Shown here one piece after another: positions 1 to 6,617 of a stretch of DNA of 39,874 bases (positions within the stretch are counted from its first letter, which is position 1; each line of letters starts with the position of its first letter). Source of the DNA: a virus; IMG/VR virus record IMGVR_UViG_3300047510_001154, positions 1 through 39,874 of that record; one strand, 5' to 3'. A program made the position numbers and the translations under genes. The notes under the pieces were generated by a model that did not search any database, was not told the DNA's origin, and saw only the letters and a program-made list of their open reading frames with translations.

Positions 1-2
1 TC

Positions 3-443
3 ATCTCCCTCATTGCCCGTGATGAGTCACAACATCTTGTATTGACTCAGAATATTCTAAACAAATGGAAAGAAGGTGATGATCCTGATATGAAGAAGAT
101 TGCCAAGGAACAAGAACCTTGGTTTATTGAGCAGTTCCAGAACTGTGTCAATCAAGAAAAGTCTTGGGCCGACTATCTGTTTAAAGATGGTTCCATGATT
201 GGTTTGAATGATAAGTTGCTCAGCAAGTATGTTGAGTGGGTTGCAAATAGAAGGATGAGAGCTGTTGGTCTGAAACCCATCTATGATGTTGCCGTGAAGA
301 ATAATCCTCTTCCTTGGACGGAACATTGGTTGTCTTCTAAGGGTCTTCAAGTTGCTCCTCAGGAAACTGAGGTTGAATCCTATATCGTTGGTGGTATCAA
401 GCAAGACGTTAGTTCTTCAATGTTCAGCGACTTCAAACTATAA
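3..443 (+). CDS. nrdB: Ribonucleotide reductase class I small (beta) subunit, C-terminal part
   Basis: The open frame runs in from the left edge, so only the last ~146 residues are present. Near its beginning it reads ARDESQHL, the E-x-x-H metal-ligand motif of the diiron R2 subunit, followed by the helical C-terminal half (EPWFIEQFQ, NRRMRAVGLKPIYD). The tail DVSSSMFSDFKL looks like the flexible C-terminal peptide that docks R2 on the large subunit. The enzyme makes deoxyribonucleotides for phage DNA synthesis; nrdA is expected just upstream, outside the window. A perfect T4-type late promoter octamer overlaps the stop codon, so the next gene is probably expressed late. Confidence 0.9.
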   Translation: MSLIARDESQHLVLTQNILNKWKEGDDPDMKKIAKEQEPWFIEQFQNCVNQEKSWADYLFKDGSMIGLNDKLLSKYVEWVANRRMRAVGLKPIYDVAVKNNPLPWTEHWLSSKGLQVAPQETEVESYIVGGIKQDVSSSMFSDFKL

Positions 444-446
444 ATA
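439..446 (+). promoter_or_regulatory. T4-type late promoter TATAAATA
   Basis: Exact match to the T4 late promoter octamer, overlapping the nrdB TAA stop and lying 25 nt before the next start codon. It suggests that the lysine-rich downstream gene is a late gene. Confidence 0.6.
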
Positions 447-471
447 CCTCCGTATAGGTATCTTACTTAAG

Positions 472-1296
472 ATGGATCTTTATAGAGGAATGGATCAACT
501 TCAAGAGTTGTCGAAGTTGTACATGGAAATGAAAAATCCTCCTGCTCAAACTACAGAAGAGGTTGAGCAGGTTGATGAAAAGGCAAAGGAACCCTATGCC
601 ATTGGCATGGCAGCTGCCATGAAATCTACAGGCGATAAACCTCCTTTAGAAAAGAGCACCATTACCAAGGCACATAAGATTGCCAAGAAGATTATTGCTA
701 AGGAAGAGGCTGAGAAAGAAGAGGTAGAGAAAGACGAAAAGGATGAAGGCGGTAAGCATAAAGAATACAAACACGCCAAAGGTAAAGAAGAGAAGGGTGA
801 GAAGAAAACTGAAAAGGAAATGAAAGAAGGCATCGACTTCAAGGGTGCTGCTCGTGAGCAAGCTCGCCGTGATGCTGAGCAAGAGAAAAAGGACAAGAAA
901 GTTCCTACTAACAAAGAGCGTCGTTTGGCGATGGGTCGTTTCCGTCCTGGTGCTTCTTCCGCTGAACGTGCTGAAGGTGGTCGTGACGCTCTGAAGCAAA
1001 AGGGTAAAGTTCCCACCAAGGGTGGCAAACCCATGTTCGATAACTTCGAGATCATGGTCGATTACTTGGTTGCTGAAGGTCAAGTAAACGATACGAGAGA
1101 AGCAGTTTATTTTCTCTCTGGCGCTCCTCAGGAGTTCCTTGAAGACGTTCTGGCATTCGCTGAGCACAGAATGATGTTCATGGCATACCTGGTCGAAACA
1201 GGACATTGTGCAGACCTCACAGAGGCAGCCGCTGTTTATGCAGAAAGTGATCCTGAGTTGGTTAGTGATGTCATCGAAAGCATTATCGCAGAGTAA
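472..1296 (+). CDS. Lysine-rich hypothetical, probable virion or prohead protein
   Basis: 274 residues from ATG 472; that start is chosen because the frame opens inside nrdB and the late promoter at 439-446 lies just upstream. The middle (roughly residues 60-150) is extremely rich in Lys and Glu, probably a charged helix. A basic segment follows (KKVPTNKERRLAMGRFRPG). The C-terminal third holds two similar helical units, one around FEIMVDYLVAEGQVNDTREA and one around MMFMAYLVETGHCADLTEA; I associate this kind of unit with cyanophage structural proteins, from memory. No enzyme motif is visible. Function is inferred from composition and the late promoter only. Confidence 0.6.
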   Translation: MDLYRGMDQLQELSKLYMEMKNPPAQTTEEVEQVDEKAKEPYAIGMAAAMKSTGDKPPLEKSTITKAHKIAKKIIAKEEAEKEEVEKDEKDEGGKHKEYKHAKGKEEKGEKKTEKEMKEGIDFKGAAREQARRDAEQEKKDKKVPTNKERRLAMGRFRPGASSAERAEGGRDALKQKGKVPTKGGKPMFDNFEIMVDYLVAEGQVNDTREAVYFLSGAPQEFLEDVLAFAEHRMMFMAYLVETGHCADLTEAAAVYAESDPELVSDVIESIIAE

Positions 1297-1735
1297 TTAT
1301 CCAAATCCTTGGATATATAATGGAGAAGTTTTTGACTCTGATCAAATTGGAGATTACTTCGGTTTTGTTTATCTGATTACCAATAAGTCGAATACTCGAC
1401 GTTATATTGGTAGAAAGTATTTCTGGTCGTTTAGAACACCTCCTGGTAAAAAACGGAAGGCTAAACAAGAATCTGACTGGAAAAAATACTACGGATCTTG
1501 TCCAGAGTTAAAAGAAGATCTCAAGATATTTGGTAAAGAATCTTTTACCCGAGAGATCTTGAGTCTTCACTTGACAAAAGGTCAATGCAACTACGAGGAG
1601 ACTAAGCAGTTATTCTTGAATGATGTTTTAGTCGAATCTCTTGACACAGGATTCCCGAGGTACTATAATAGCAACATACTCGGGCGCTACATGCGTAAAG
1701 ATTATTATGGATCCTTTGGAGCAAGCAGTTGCTGA
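1268..1735 (+). CDS. Putative GIY-YIG-like endonuclease
   Basis: 155 residues. ATG 1268 overlaps the upstream gene by 29 bp; upstream in-frame codons translate to low-quality sequence. Residues 32-37 (GFVYLI) followed by YIGRK at 46-50 match the two-part GIY-YIG nuclease signature in the form common to phage-borne free-standing nucleases. ESDWKKYYGSCPELK and FTREIL downstream also fit that family. Such genes often sit as mobile elements beside nrd genes in T4-like phages. No DNA-binding module is visible beyond the catalytic domain, so the protein may be a minimal or degenerate homing nuclease. Confidence 0.65.
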   Translation: MSSKALSQSNYPNPWIYNGEVFDSDQIGDYFGFVYLITNKSNTRRYIGRKYFWSFRTPPGKKRKAKQESDWKKYYGSCPELKEDLKIFGKESFTREILSLHLTKGQCNYEETKQLFLNDVLVESLDTGFPRYYNSNILGRYMRKDYYGSFGASSC

Positions 1736-1871
1736 CACTTATCATTGGGCTAAACTCAGAGTTGATCAACTTCTGATGGAAGAAAAGTATCAGGAAGCTA
1801 GCGACCTGTACGAAGAATTCCGAGAGTGGTTAGTTGAGACTGATGCTGATCACGAGATCATTTATGTTTGA
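1707..1871 (+). CDS. Small hypothetical protein, 54 residues
   Basis: Acidic, mostly helical protein (MDPLEQAVADTYHWAK...). ATG 1707 overlaps the end of the nuclease gene by 29 bp. I do not recognise the family. Dense helix-forming residues and no gap from its neighbours support real coding; no catalytic motif is seen. Confidence 0.55.
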   Translation: MDPLEQAVADTYHWAKLRVDQLLMEEKYQEASDLYEEFREWLVETDADHEIIYV

Positions 1872-1899
1872 TATATAATCTACGAGAGGTGAAAATCTA

Positions 1900-2559
1900 A
1901 TGAAAATTTTTCTTGATTCTGCTGATTCATTAGCAATTATTAAAAGATATGCAACTGGATTGATTGATGGAGTAACTACAAATCCATCTCTGATTGCAAA
2001 AACCCCCTATACAAAAGCAATTGATGTCATCTTGAATATCACTGACGGATGTTCAGAATTAGAAAGCGTTTCTATTGAAGTTCATCCAAGTGCTGCCAAT
2101 GACCCAGGAGCAATGCTCAATGAGGCGTTAGATTATCGAGCTCATAAAGCAATAACTACAAAACTTCCTTGCACTCCAGCTGGCCTTCAAGTGTGTAGAG
2201 AGTTAAAAGAGCGTGGGCAGAAGACTAACATCACTTTAGTATTCTCAGTTGCTCAAGCAATTCTTGCAGCAAAGGCTGGTGCAACTTATGTTTCTCCTTT
2301 TGTTGGTCGCACTGATGACAACTCTTATGACGGTCTGAAATTAGTTAGAGACATTGCTGCTGTTTACAGAGAGCATATGGTAACAACACAAATCTTGGCT
2401 GCTTCTGTTCGTAGTGTATCGCAAGTTTCTGAATTGTTTGCTGCTGGAGCAGACATTGTTACAATGCCAATCGAGATCTTTGATAAAATGTATGATCATG
2501 TTTTAACCAGAGAAGGTCTTGCTCAGTTTGAAAAAGACGCTGCTAAACTTAAGGGGTAA
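1900..2559 (+). CDS. talC: Transaldolase, TalC / fructose-6-phosphate aldolase type
   Basis: 219 residues, the normal length for the short TalC/FSA family. MKIFLDSAD at the N-terminus, GVTTNPSLI (24-32) and TTKLPCT with K88, the expected Schiff-base lysine, are all present, as is QILAASVRS. It interconverts pentose-phosphate intermediates (sedoheptulose-7-P plus glyceraldehyde-3-P to fructose-6-P plus erythrose-4-P) and is a known cyanophage auxiliary metabolic gene thought to pull carbon toward NADPH and ribose. GAGAGGTG at 1884-1891 is a good ribosome binding site. The stop codon forms part of a terminator loop. Confidence 0.95.
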   Translation: MKIFLDSADSLAIIKRYATGLIDGVTTNPSLIAKTPYTKAIDVILNITDGCSELESVSIEVHPSAANDPGAMLNEALDYRAHKAITTKLPCTPAGLQVCRELKERGQKTNITLVFSVAQAILAAKAGATYVSPFVGRTDDNSYDGLKLVRDIAAVYREHMVTTQILAASVRSVSQVSELFAAGADIVTMPIEIFDKMYDHVLTREGLAQFEKDAAKLKG

Positions 2560-2570
2560 ATCCCCTTTTT
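2551..2570 (+). terminator. Intrinsic terminator of talC
   Basis: AAGGGG / CCCCTT stem with loop TAAAT, then a T run ending one base before the tRNA-Thr gene. The talC stop codon is inside the loop. Confidence 0.75.
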
Positions 2571-2642
2571 GCCTCTGTAGCTCAGTGGTAGAGCAGCGGT
2601 TTTGTAAACCGCTGGTCGCAAGTTCGAATCTTGTCGGGGGCT
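2571..2642 (+). tRNA. tRNA-Thr (anticodon TGT)
   Basis: Full cloverleaf: acceptor GCCTCTG / CGGGGGC (two G-U pairs), D arm GCTC/GAGC, anticodon stem GCGGT/ACCGC with loop TTTGTAA, T arm GCAAG/CTTGT with TTCGAAT. CCA is not encoded. It starts immediately after the talC terminator, so its own promoter is not obvious. Confidence 0.92.
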
Positions 2643-2658
2643 TTACACATCAAATAAT

Positions 2659-3285
2659 ATGAAAGTAACTAACTATAACAAAGAAAACGAATTTCCTTTT
2701 ATTCTCATTGATGATGTGTTTACTGATCATGAACTCAATGGTATATGGCAAGAGTTGGAATTTTATTCCTACCCTGAAAAATTAAGACCTCCCGAAGAAA
2801 CTGGATCCTCTATGGATCAATATGGTAATCTATTGAAAAACAATCGAGGTCTTTCTCTTGATACTTTATATAAAGAGAATAGGATAGTTTCGAACATATT
2901 GTCGATTAATAGAAAAGTAATCACCGATAATACTATTATCCCAAATCACCCTAATTGGTGGTTTAAGAATTTATACGCAGACAAGGATTATACATTATTG
3001 TCTTATTATGAAGATGGTGACTATTATAAACCACATCAAGATATAGCTCTGGTGACTTGTTTGTTTTGGTTTTGGAAAGAACCTAAAAAATTTAAAGGAG
3101 GTAATTTATTCTTTCCTGATTTTAATATTGAGATTGAAGTAAAAAATAATAGAGGTATTATTTTTCCTGGTATGGTATGGCACTCTGTAGAATCTATTGA
3201 AATGGAAGAAGAAGATAGAGGTAAAGGTCTTGGTAGATGGTGTATGACGCAGTTTCTTCTCCCAAATACATGGGTCAACCCTTGA
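2659..3285 (+). CDS. 2-oxoglutarate/Fe(II)-dependent oxygenase (prolyl-4-hydroxylase-like)
   Basis: 208 residues with the double-stranded beta-helix signature: H126-x-D128 (YKPHQD), distal H175 (GMVWHSVE) and R193 (GRWCMTQF) for 2-oxoglutarate. These would hold Fe(II) for an oxidation or hydroxylation; the substrate cannot be read from sequence. Two other genes in the window (4789-5307 and 27451-28029) belong to the same broad superfamily. The TGA stop lies within the -35 box of the tRNA-cluster promoter. Confidence 0.8.
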   Translation: MKVTNYNKENEFPFILIDDVFTDHELNGIWQELEFYSYPEKLRPPEETGSSMDQYGNLLKNNRGLSLDTLYKENRIVSNILSINRKVITDNTIIPNHPNWWFKNLYADKDYTLLSYYEDGDYYKPHQDIALVTCLFWFWKEPKKFKGGNLFFPDFNIEIEVKNNRGIIFPGMVWHSVESIEMEEEDRGKGLGRWCMTQFLLPNTWVNP

Positions 3286-3310
3286 CAGACAAGTAAGAAC
3301 AGGTTATAAT
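3282..3310 (+). promoter_or_regulatory. Consensus sigma-70 promoter for the tRNA block
   Basis: TTGACA (3282-3287), 17-bp spacer, TATAAT (3305-3310). It contains the TGA stop of the preceding gene. The initial transcribed sequence AGGTAAGCAA (3315-3324) recurs at two other promoters. tRNA-Arg begins 16 nt after the -10. Confidence 0.85.
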
Positions 3311-3326
3311 AAGCAGGTAAGCAAAT

Positions 3327-3400
<74 letters not shown>

Positions 3401-3404
3401 CCTT

Positions 3405-3475
3405 GCGGGTGTAGTGTAGCGGTAACACGCCATCCTTCCAAGTTGGAATCACGGGTTCGATCCCCGTCACCCGCT
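3405..3475 (+). tRNA. tRNA-Gly (anticodon TCC)
   Basis: Cloverleaf with acceptor GCGGGTG/CACCCGC, D arm GTGT/ACAC, anticodon loop CTTCCAA, T arm ACGGG/CCCGT. The anticodon stem CCATC/GTTGG carries one T-T mismatch. It lies four bases after tRNA-Arg, so the two are probably co-transcribed. Confidence 0.9.
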
Positions 3476-3497
3476 TCCTCATATTAGAGGTTAAACC

Positions 3498-3671
3498 ATG
3501 AAAATAAATTTATGGTATTGTAGTGTTATGAATCAGTGGAGGTGGACATTAACTGATGATCGCCGCCCTGTTTGTAGACAAGAATCAGGTCAAAGACCAG
3601 ATTTAAGAGATGCAATGAATGACGTTGCAATTACAGTAGAATATATTCTACAACAATCCAATCCTTCTTAG
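3498..3671 (+). CDS. Small hypothetical protein, 57 residues, overlapping tRNA-Asn
   Basis: Starts MKINLWYCSVMNQWRWTLTD and ends QQSNPS. AGAGG at 3486-3490 gives a well-placed ribosome binding site. Trp-rich N-terminus, then a helical segment (RPDLRDAMNDVAITVEYIL). It resembles short conserved cyanophage proteins from memory, but the function is unknown. Its last ten bases, stop codon included, are also the 5' acceptor strand of tRNA-Asn, an unusual shared use. Confidence 0.65.
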   Translation: MKINLWYCSVMNQWRWTLTDDRRPVCRQESGQRPDLRDAMNDVAITVEYILQQSNPS

Positions 3672-3735
3672 CACAGTTGGTAGTTGCGCTGGACTGTTAA
3701 TCCGGATGTCGCTGGTTCGAGCCCAGCAGGAGGAG
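3662..3735 (+). tRNA. tRNA-Asn (anticodon GTT)
   Basis: Acceptor TCCTTCT/AGGAGGA, anticodon stem CTGGA/TCCGG with loop CTGTTAA, T arm GCTGG/CCAGC. The D stem is weak (one mismatch, 9-nt loop). The 5' end overlaps the end of the small gene at 3498-3671. Confidence 0.9.
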
Positions 3736-3738
3736 TTT

Positions 3739-3810
3739 GGGAGATTGGCGCAGTGGTAGCGCAGCTGCTTTACACGCAGACGGTCGTTGGTTCGAATCCG
3801 ACATTTCCCA
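3739..3810 (+). tRNA. tRNA-Val (anticodon TAC)
   Basis: Acceptor GGGAGAT/ATTTCCC, D arm GCGC/GCGC, anticodon loop TTTACAC, T arm GTTGG/CCGAC. The top pair of the anticodon stem is a G-A mismatch. Three bases separate it from tRNA-Asn. Confidence 0.92.
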
Positions 3811-3836
3811 TAATTGTTTAAGTTGAATGATCAAAA

Positions 3837-4085
3837 ATGTTATCTGCAAGATGCAAGGTATGCAATAAAGAATTGCATAGTACCGCAAAGGTACAGTGTT
3901 GCGGCTGTCCAAATCAAATGATGGTAGTTGATGATAAAGTCGGTGCCGTAGACTTATCTGAAGTTTTGTTACTAAACACTGAAGAAAAAATTAAGAAAAG
4001 TGGATTGTTGTCAAATGCTGACCTAAAATACCAAGAGGAACGCCGAAAAAGGCAAGTACGAAAACTCAACTACGAGGTTCGCTGA
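3837..4085 (+). CDS. Small putative zinc-ribbon protein, 82 residues
   Basis: The N-terminal CKVC and a CCGCP cluster about 15 residues later give two Cys pairs suited to one zinc ion. The C-terminus is very basic (EERRKRQVRKLNYEVR), which suggests nucleic-acid binding. It resembles a conserved cyanophage protein of unknown role, from memory. The TGA stop overlaps the next ATG by one base. Confidence 0.65.
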   Translation: MLSARCKVCNKELHSTAKVQCCGCPNQMMVVDDKVGAVDLSEVLLLNTEEKIKKSGLLSNADLKYQEERRKRQVRKLNYEVR

Positions 4086-4318
4086 TGATCAACCTGCACC
4101 AACGTTACAATCATTATCTTAACACGGGCAAAAAACATGACCGTGTTGGTGAGAGAGTGGTTAGTTATGGGTGGCGCGATAATGGTAAAGATATTATTGG
4201 ATATTACGTTATTACAGAGAACTGGGTATTGAATTATGATATGCGAGGCCAGTTTATCGGGAAAGACAGAAGAGAAACTGTCTACCCACTTGACTCAGAA
4301 ACCGTATCTGCGGTATAA
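4085..4318 (+). CDS. Small hypothetical protein, 77 residues
   Basis: Beta-rich, with many aromatic and charged residues (GYYVITENWVLNYDMRGQF). Coupled to the upstream gene by a one-base TGATG overlap. No family recognised. Its last 30 bases carry the promoter of the next gene. Confidence 0.55.
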   Translation: MINLHQRYNHYLNTGKKHDRVGERVVSYGWRDNGKDIIGYYVITENWVLNYDMRGQFIGKDRRETVYPLDSETVSAV

Positions 4319-4319
4319 T
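4290..4319 (+). promoter_or_regulatory. Sigma-70-like promoter
   Basis: TTGACT (4290-4295), 18-bp spacer, TATAAT (4314-4319), embedded in the end of the upstream gene. It is followed by AGGTAAACAA (4324-4333), the same initial sequence as at two other promoters in the window. Confidence 0.75.
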
Positions 4320-4341
4320 ACATAGGTAAACAAGCAAACCG

Positions 4342-4563
4342 ATGACCCTTTCAGAAAAGTTCAAGAAGCACATGGCAATCTTGCGGGATACCGTAGATGG
4401 TCGTTATGTTCTAGACATGCAGAATCCTAAACTTTATAAAAAAGTTTGTAAGTATCTGTCTGAAAATGGACTTGAATTCTCTGGTGATCCTTATGATGAC
4501 TATGAGATGTTCCTTGATCAACTTGCACTTGAACTCAACGTTGAGGAGACTGTCGAACAGTGA
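4342..4563 (+). CDS. Small acidic hypothetical protein, 73 residues
   Basis: Predicted helical and acidic (DPYDDYEMFLDQLALELNVEE). It begins 22 nt after the -10 box at 4314-4319, and no clear Shine-Dalgarno sequence is seen. The next gene starts at a GTG overlapping the stop. Function unknown; being first after a host-type promoter suggests early expression. Confidence 0.55.
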   Translation: MTLSEKFKKHMAILRDTVDGRYVLDMQNPKLYKKVCKYLSENGLEFSGDPYDDYEMFLDQLALELNVEETVEQ

Positions 4564-4802
4564 AAACTCAAGTCTTTCATGAGCGTTTTCCCTACCGTTA
4601 TGTTACTGTAGGGACACTTGAGATTAACGGTAAACCCGATTACCGCATTCAAAAGTTCAATGAGTGGACAAAGCGATATTGTGACATGTATCTGTGTGAC
4701 AATGGTATGCAATTTGAGACGGCTATGGAAGACTTTGAGTACACTAAATGGTTAGATCCTGATTGTGTACCTTGTTACATTAAAGATGATGAAAGTTATT
4801 GA
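4560..4802 (+). CDS. Small hypothetical protein, 80 residues
   Basis: The GTG start overlaps the preceding TGA by four bases (GTGA coupling). Aromatic-rich, with four Cys (YCDMYLCDNG, DCVPCYI) that could bind a metal or form pairs, though not in a standard zinc-finger spacing. Family unknown. Confidence 0.5.
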   Translation: MKTQVFHERFPYRYVTVGTLEINGKPDYRIQKFNEWTKRYCDMYLCDNGMQFETAMEDFEYTKWLDPDCVPCYIKDDESY

Positions 4803-5307
4803 TAATTTTCTTTCAAAACCTGACTTTGAAAAAATACAAAGTCAGATGTTGAGTAATTCTTTCCCTTGGTTTTATAATGAAAACGTTTCTGAACCAAGGG
4901 AAAGAACCTCAATAGAGAAAGAAATGTTTCAGTTCTTTCATCCTTTTTATTATTACTGGGAGTGGTGTTCTAACTATAAATCATTAGTAATGCCAGTTCT
5001 TGAACAGTTAAATGTTTTAACTCCTTTAAGGATTAAAGCCAATCTAACGTTTAAGATGAGTGATAACTACGAAACAGGTTATCATTATGATTATTCTGAT
5101 GGATGTATACCAAAATTTAATATTGCTCTTTTATATTTGACCACTACTAATGGGCCAACTAAATTTGAGAATGGAGATGTGTGTGATTGTGTAGAGAATA
5201 GATTAGTTTTATTTGATAATACAATCAAGCACACTGGAGTTATGGCAACAGATTCAAAACGAAGAGTTGTAATTAACTTCAATTACATAGACACGGATGG
5301 TCTATAA
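4789..5307 (+). CDS. 2OG-Fe(II) oxygenase superfamily protein
   Basis: 172 residues from MKVIDNFL; ATG 4786 would add one Met. YHYDYSDG supplies the H-x-D pair, IKHTGV the distal His and KRRVVINFNY the 2-oxoglutarate-binding Arg. The MKVIDNFLSKPDFEKIQ opening is typical of this family. Substrate unknown; a role in modifying virion or host proteins is only a guess. The start overlaps the upstream gene by 14 bp. The end of this gene (from 5292) already carries the first copy of the downstream repeat. Confidence 0.7.
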   Translation: MKVIDNFLSKPDFEKIQSQMLSNSFPWFYNENVSEPRERTSIEKEMFQFFHPFYYYWEWCSNYKSLVMPVLEQLNVLTPLRIKANLTFKMSDNYETGYHYDYSDGCIPKFNIALLYLTTTNGPTKFENGDVCDCVENRLVLFDNTIKHTGVMATDSKRRVVINFNYIDTDGL

Positions 5308-5475
5308 CAGTACTGGTGGAGTCATCCTCATTATGCCCGTCACGGATGGACGTTAACAGCACTGGTCGGGATGGGTCTTCAACCCCTCGGAGTTTCCTGC
5401 TTCTCTCAAAAGCAGGTGGTGCGGATGGGGCAACCCCGCCTGGTTTCTTGTTTCCAGTCAAAGAACAAGTGGCGA
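5292..5475 (+). repeat. Degenerate tandem repeat of hairpins; probable structured RNA
   Basis: CACGGATGG occurs at 5292 and 5341, each followed by a similar TAACAG(T/C)ACTGGT stretch. A ~50-nt unit then repeats at about 5369 and 5423: GGATGGG/ACCCC small hairpin, then a GTTTC-led second hairpin ending in GGTGG or AGTGG. The second hairpin is CCTGCTT/AAGCAGG (5396-5402 with 5410-5416) in copy one and CTTGTTT/GAACAAG (5447-5453 with 5463-5469) in copy two. Two of the base pairs differ by paired C-G to T-A changes. Most of this lies in the ~250-bp gap 5308-5558, where I see no convincing gene. Confidence 0.65.
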
Positions 5476-5497
5476 GCCTGCAACTTCAGAACTACGA

Positions 5498-5531
5498 GGC
5501 GGTTGACAACAACCGCCTTTTTTGGTATTAT
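5498..5531 (+). promoter_or_regulatory. Interlocked terminator and promoter upstream of the glycan operon
   Basis: The hairpin GGCGGTTG/CAACCGCC (5498-5505 with 5510-5517, loop ACAA) followed by six T is an intrinsic terminator. The -35 box TTGACA (5503-5508) spans the end of its left arm and the loop. TATTAT at 5526-5531 follows after exactly 17 bp. The glycan operon starts at 5559. Confidence 0.8.
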
Positions 5532-5558
5532 ACATAAGAAGAAACCATTTATTATTAG

Positions 5559-6617
5559 ATGACTGCTTACACTAAAAAGGCACTGGTTCTGGGTGCTGGT
5601 GGATTTATTGGGTCACACATGGTCAAGCGACTGCGATCTGAAGGGTACTGGGTGCGTGGTGTAGATCTTAAGTATCCTGAATTTTCTAAACACGAAGCAA
5701 ACGAATTTGTTCTTGGCGATCTTCGTGATGTAGATTTTGTTCGACGTGTCCTTGAATATAAAGGAGATCGTGGTAATTTTTATCACTCCGTTCCTTATCG
5801 TTACATTCAGCCTTTCGATGAGATCTATCAGTTTGCTGCTGACATGGGTGGAGCAGGTTTCGTCTTTAGTGGCGAAAACGATGCTGATATCATGCACAAC
5901 TCTGCTACTATTAATCTGAACGTTCTTGAAGAGCAACGTAAGATGAATGAGCGAGTTGGAAAGAACTCTACTAAGATCTTTTACTCTGGTTCTGCTTGCA
6001 TGTATCCTGAGCATAACCAACTTGATCCTGACAATCCTAACTGCCGTGAAGAATCTGCATACCCCGCTAATCCTGATAGCGAATATGGATGGGAAAAACT
6101 CTTCTCCGAGAGACTTTATTTTGCCTATAATCGTAATTATGGCATCCCTGTCCGCGTTGCTAGGTATCACAATATCTTTGGCCCTGAAGGCACCTGGGAC
6201 GGTGGAAGAGAAAAAGCTCCTGCAGCAATCTGCCGAAAGGTTGCCTACCTCCCTCAGACAGGTGGATCCATCGAGGTGTGGGGAGACGGCTTACAAACTC
6301 GTTCCTTCCTGTTCATTGATGAATGCATCGAAGCAACGCGGCGAATGATGGATAGTGACTTCATGGGCCCTGTGAATATTGGTTCTGAAGAGATGGTGAC
6401 TATCAATCAACTGGTAGAGACTGCCGCCAAGGTGTCTGGTAAAGTTGTTCAGAAGAACTACAAACTCGATGCTCCTCTTGGTGTTCGCGGCCGCAACTCC
6501 AACAATGATCTCATCCGTGAGAAACTTGGTTGGGACTACTCTCAGACTCTGGAAGAGGGTATTCGCAAGACTTATGCATGGATTAGTGAGCAGATCAATG
6601 CAAAAACTGAGGCTTAA
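5559..6617 (+). CDS. GDP-mannose 3,5-epimerase-like NAD-dependent epimerase
   Basis: 352 residues, extended SDR fold. GAGGFIGSH (12-20) is the NAD-binding loop. SACMYPE with C147, YGWEK (Y176, K180), HNIFGPEGTW and GGREKAPAA with K219 match the plant GDP-mannose 3,5-epimerase signature, including the second catalytic Cys/Lys pair. GDGLQTRSF and GVRGRNSNN also match. It would make GDP-L-galactose or GDP-L-gulose from GDP-D-mannose. Relative to the plant enzyme there seems to be a ~25-residue insertion near residues 60-85. First gene of a 16-gene overlapping operon. Substrate is inferred from family. Confidence 0.82.
   Translation: MTAYTKKALVLGAGGFIGSHMVKRLRSEGYWVRGVDLKYPEFSKHEANEFVLGDLRDVDFVRRVLEYKGDRGNFYHSVPYRYIQPFDEIYQFAADMGGAGFVFSGENDADIMHNSATINLNVLEEQRKMNERVGKNSTKIFYSGSACMYPEHNQLDPDNPNCREESAYPANPDSEYGWEKLFSERLYFAYNRNYGIPVRVARYHNIFGPEGTWDGGREKAPAAICRKVAYLPQTGGSIEVWGDGLQTRSFLFIDECIEATRRMMDSDFMGPVNIGSEEMVTINQLVETAAKVSGKVVQKNYKLDAPLGVRGRNSNNDLIREKLGWDYSQTLEEGIRKTYAWISEQINAKTEA

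Noticed and set aside
594-1206. Two long - strand frames opposite the lysine-rich gene, one with hydrophobic runs.
   Set aside because: AAG/GAA codons on the + strand read as CTT/TTC (Leu/Phe) on the other strand, which makes artificial membrane-like segments.
1874-1879. TATAAT just upstream of talC as a sigma-70 promoter.
   Set aside because: No acceptable -35 box at 16-18 bp upstream; it may be part of an AT-rich spacer only.
5316-5562. Two + strand frames of 63-73 codons over the repeat region, showing internal repetition in the translated sequence.
   Set aside because: The repetition is at DNA level and appears in more than one frame; base changes preserve pairing rather than protein, and no ribosome binding site is seen. 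Kept as a structured RNA candidate instead.
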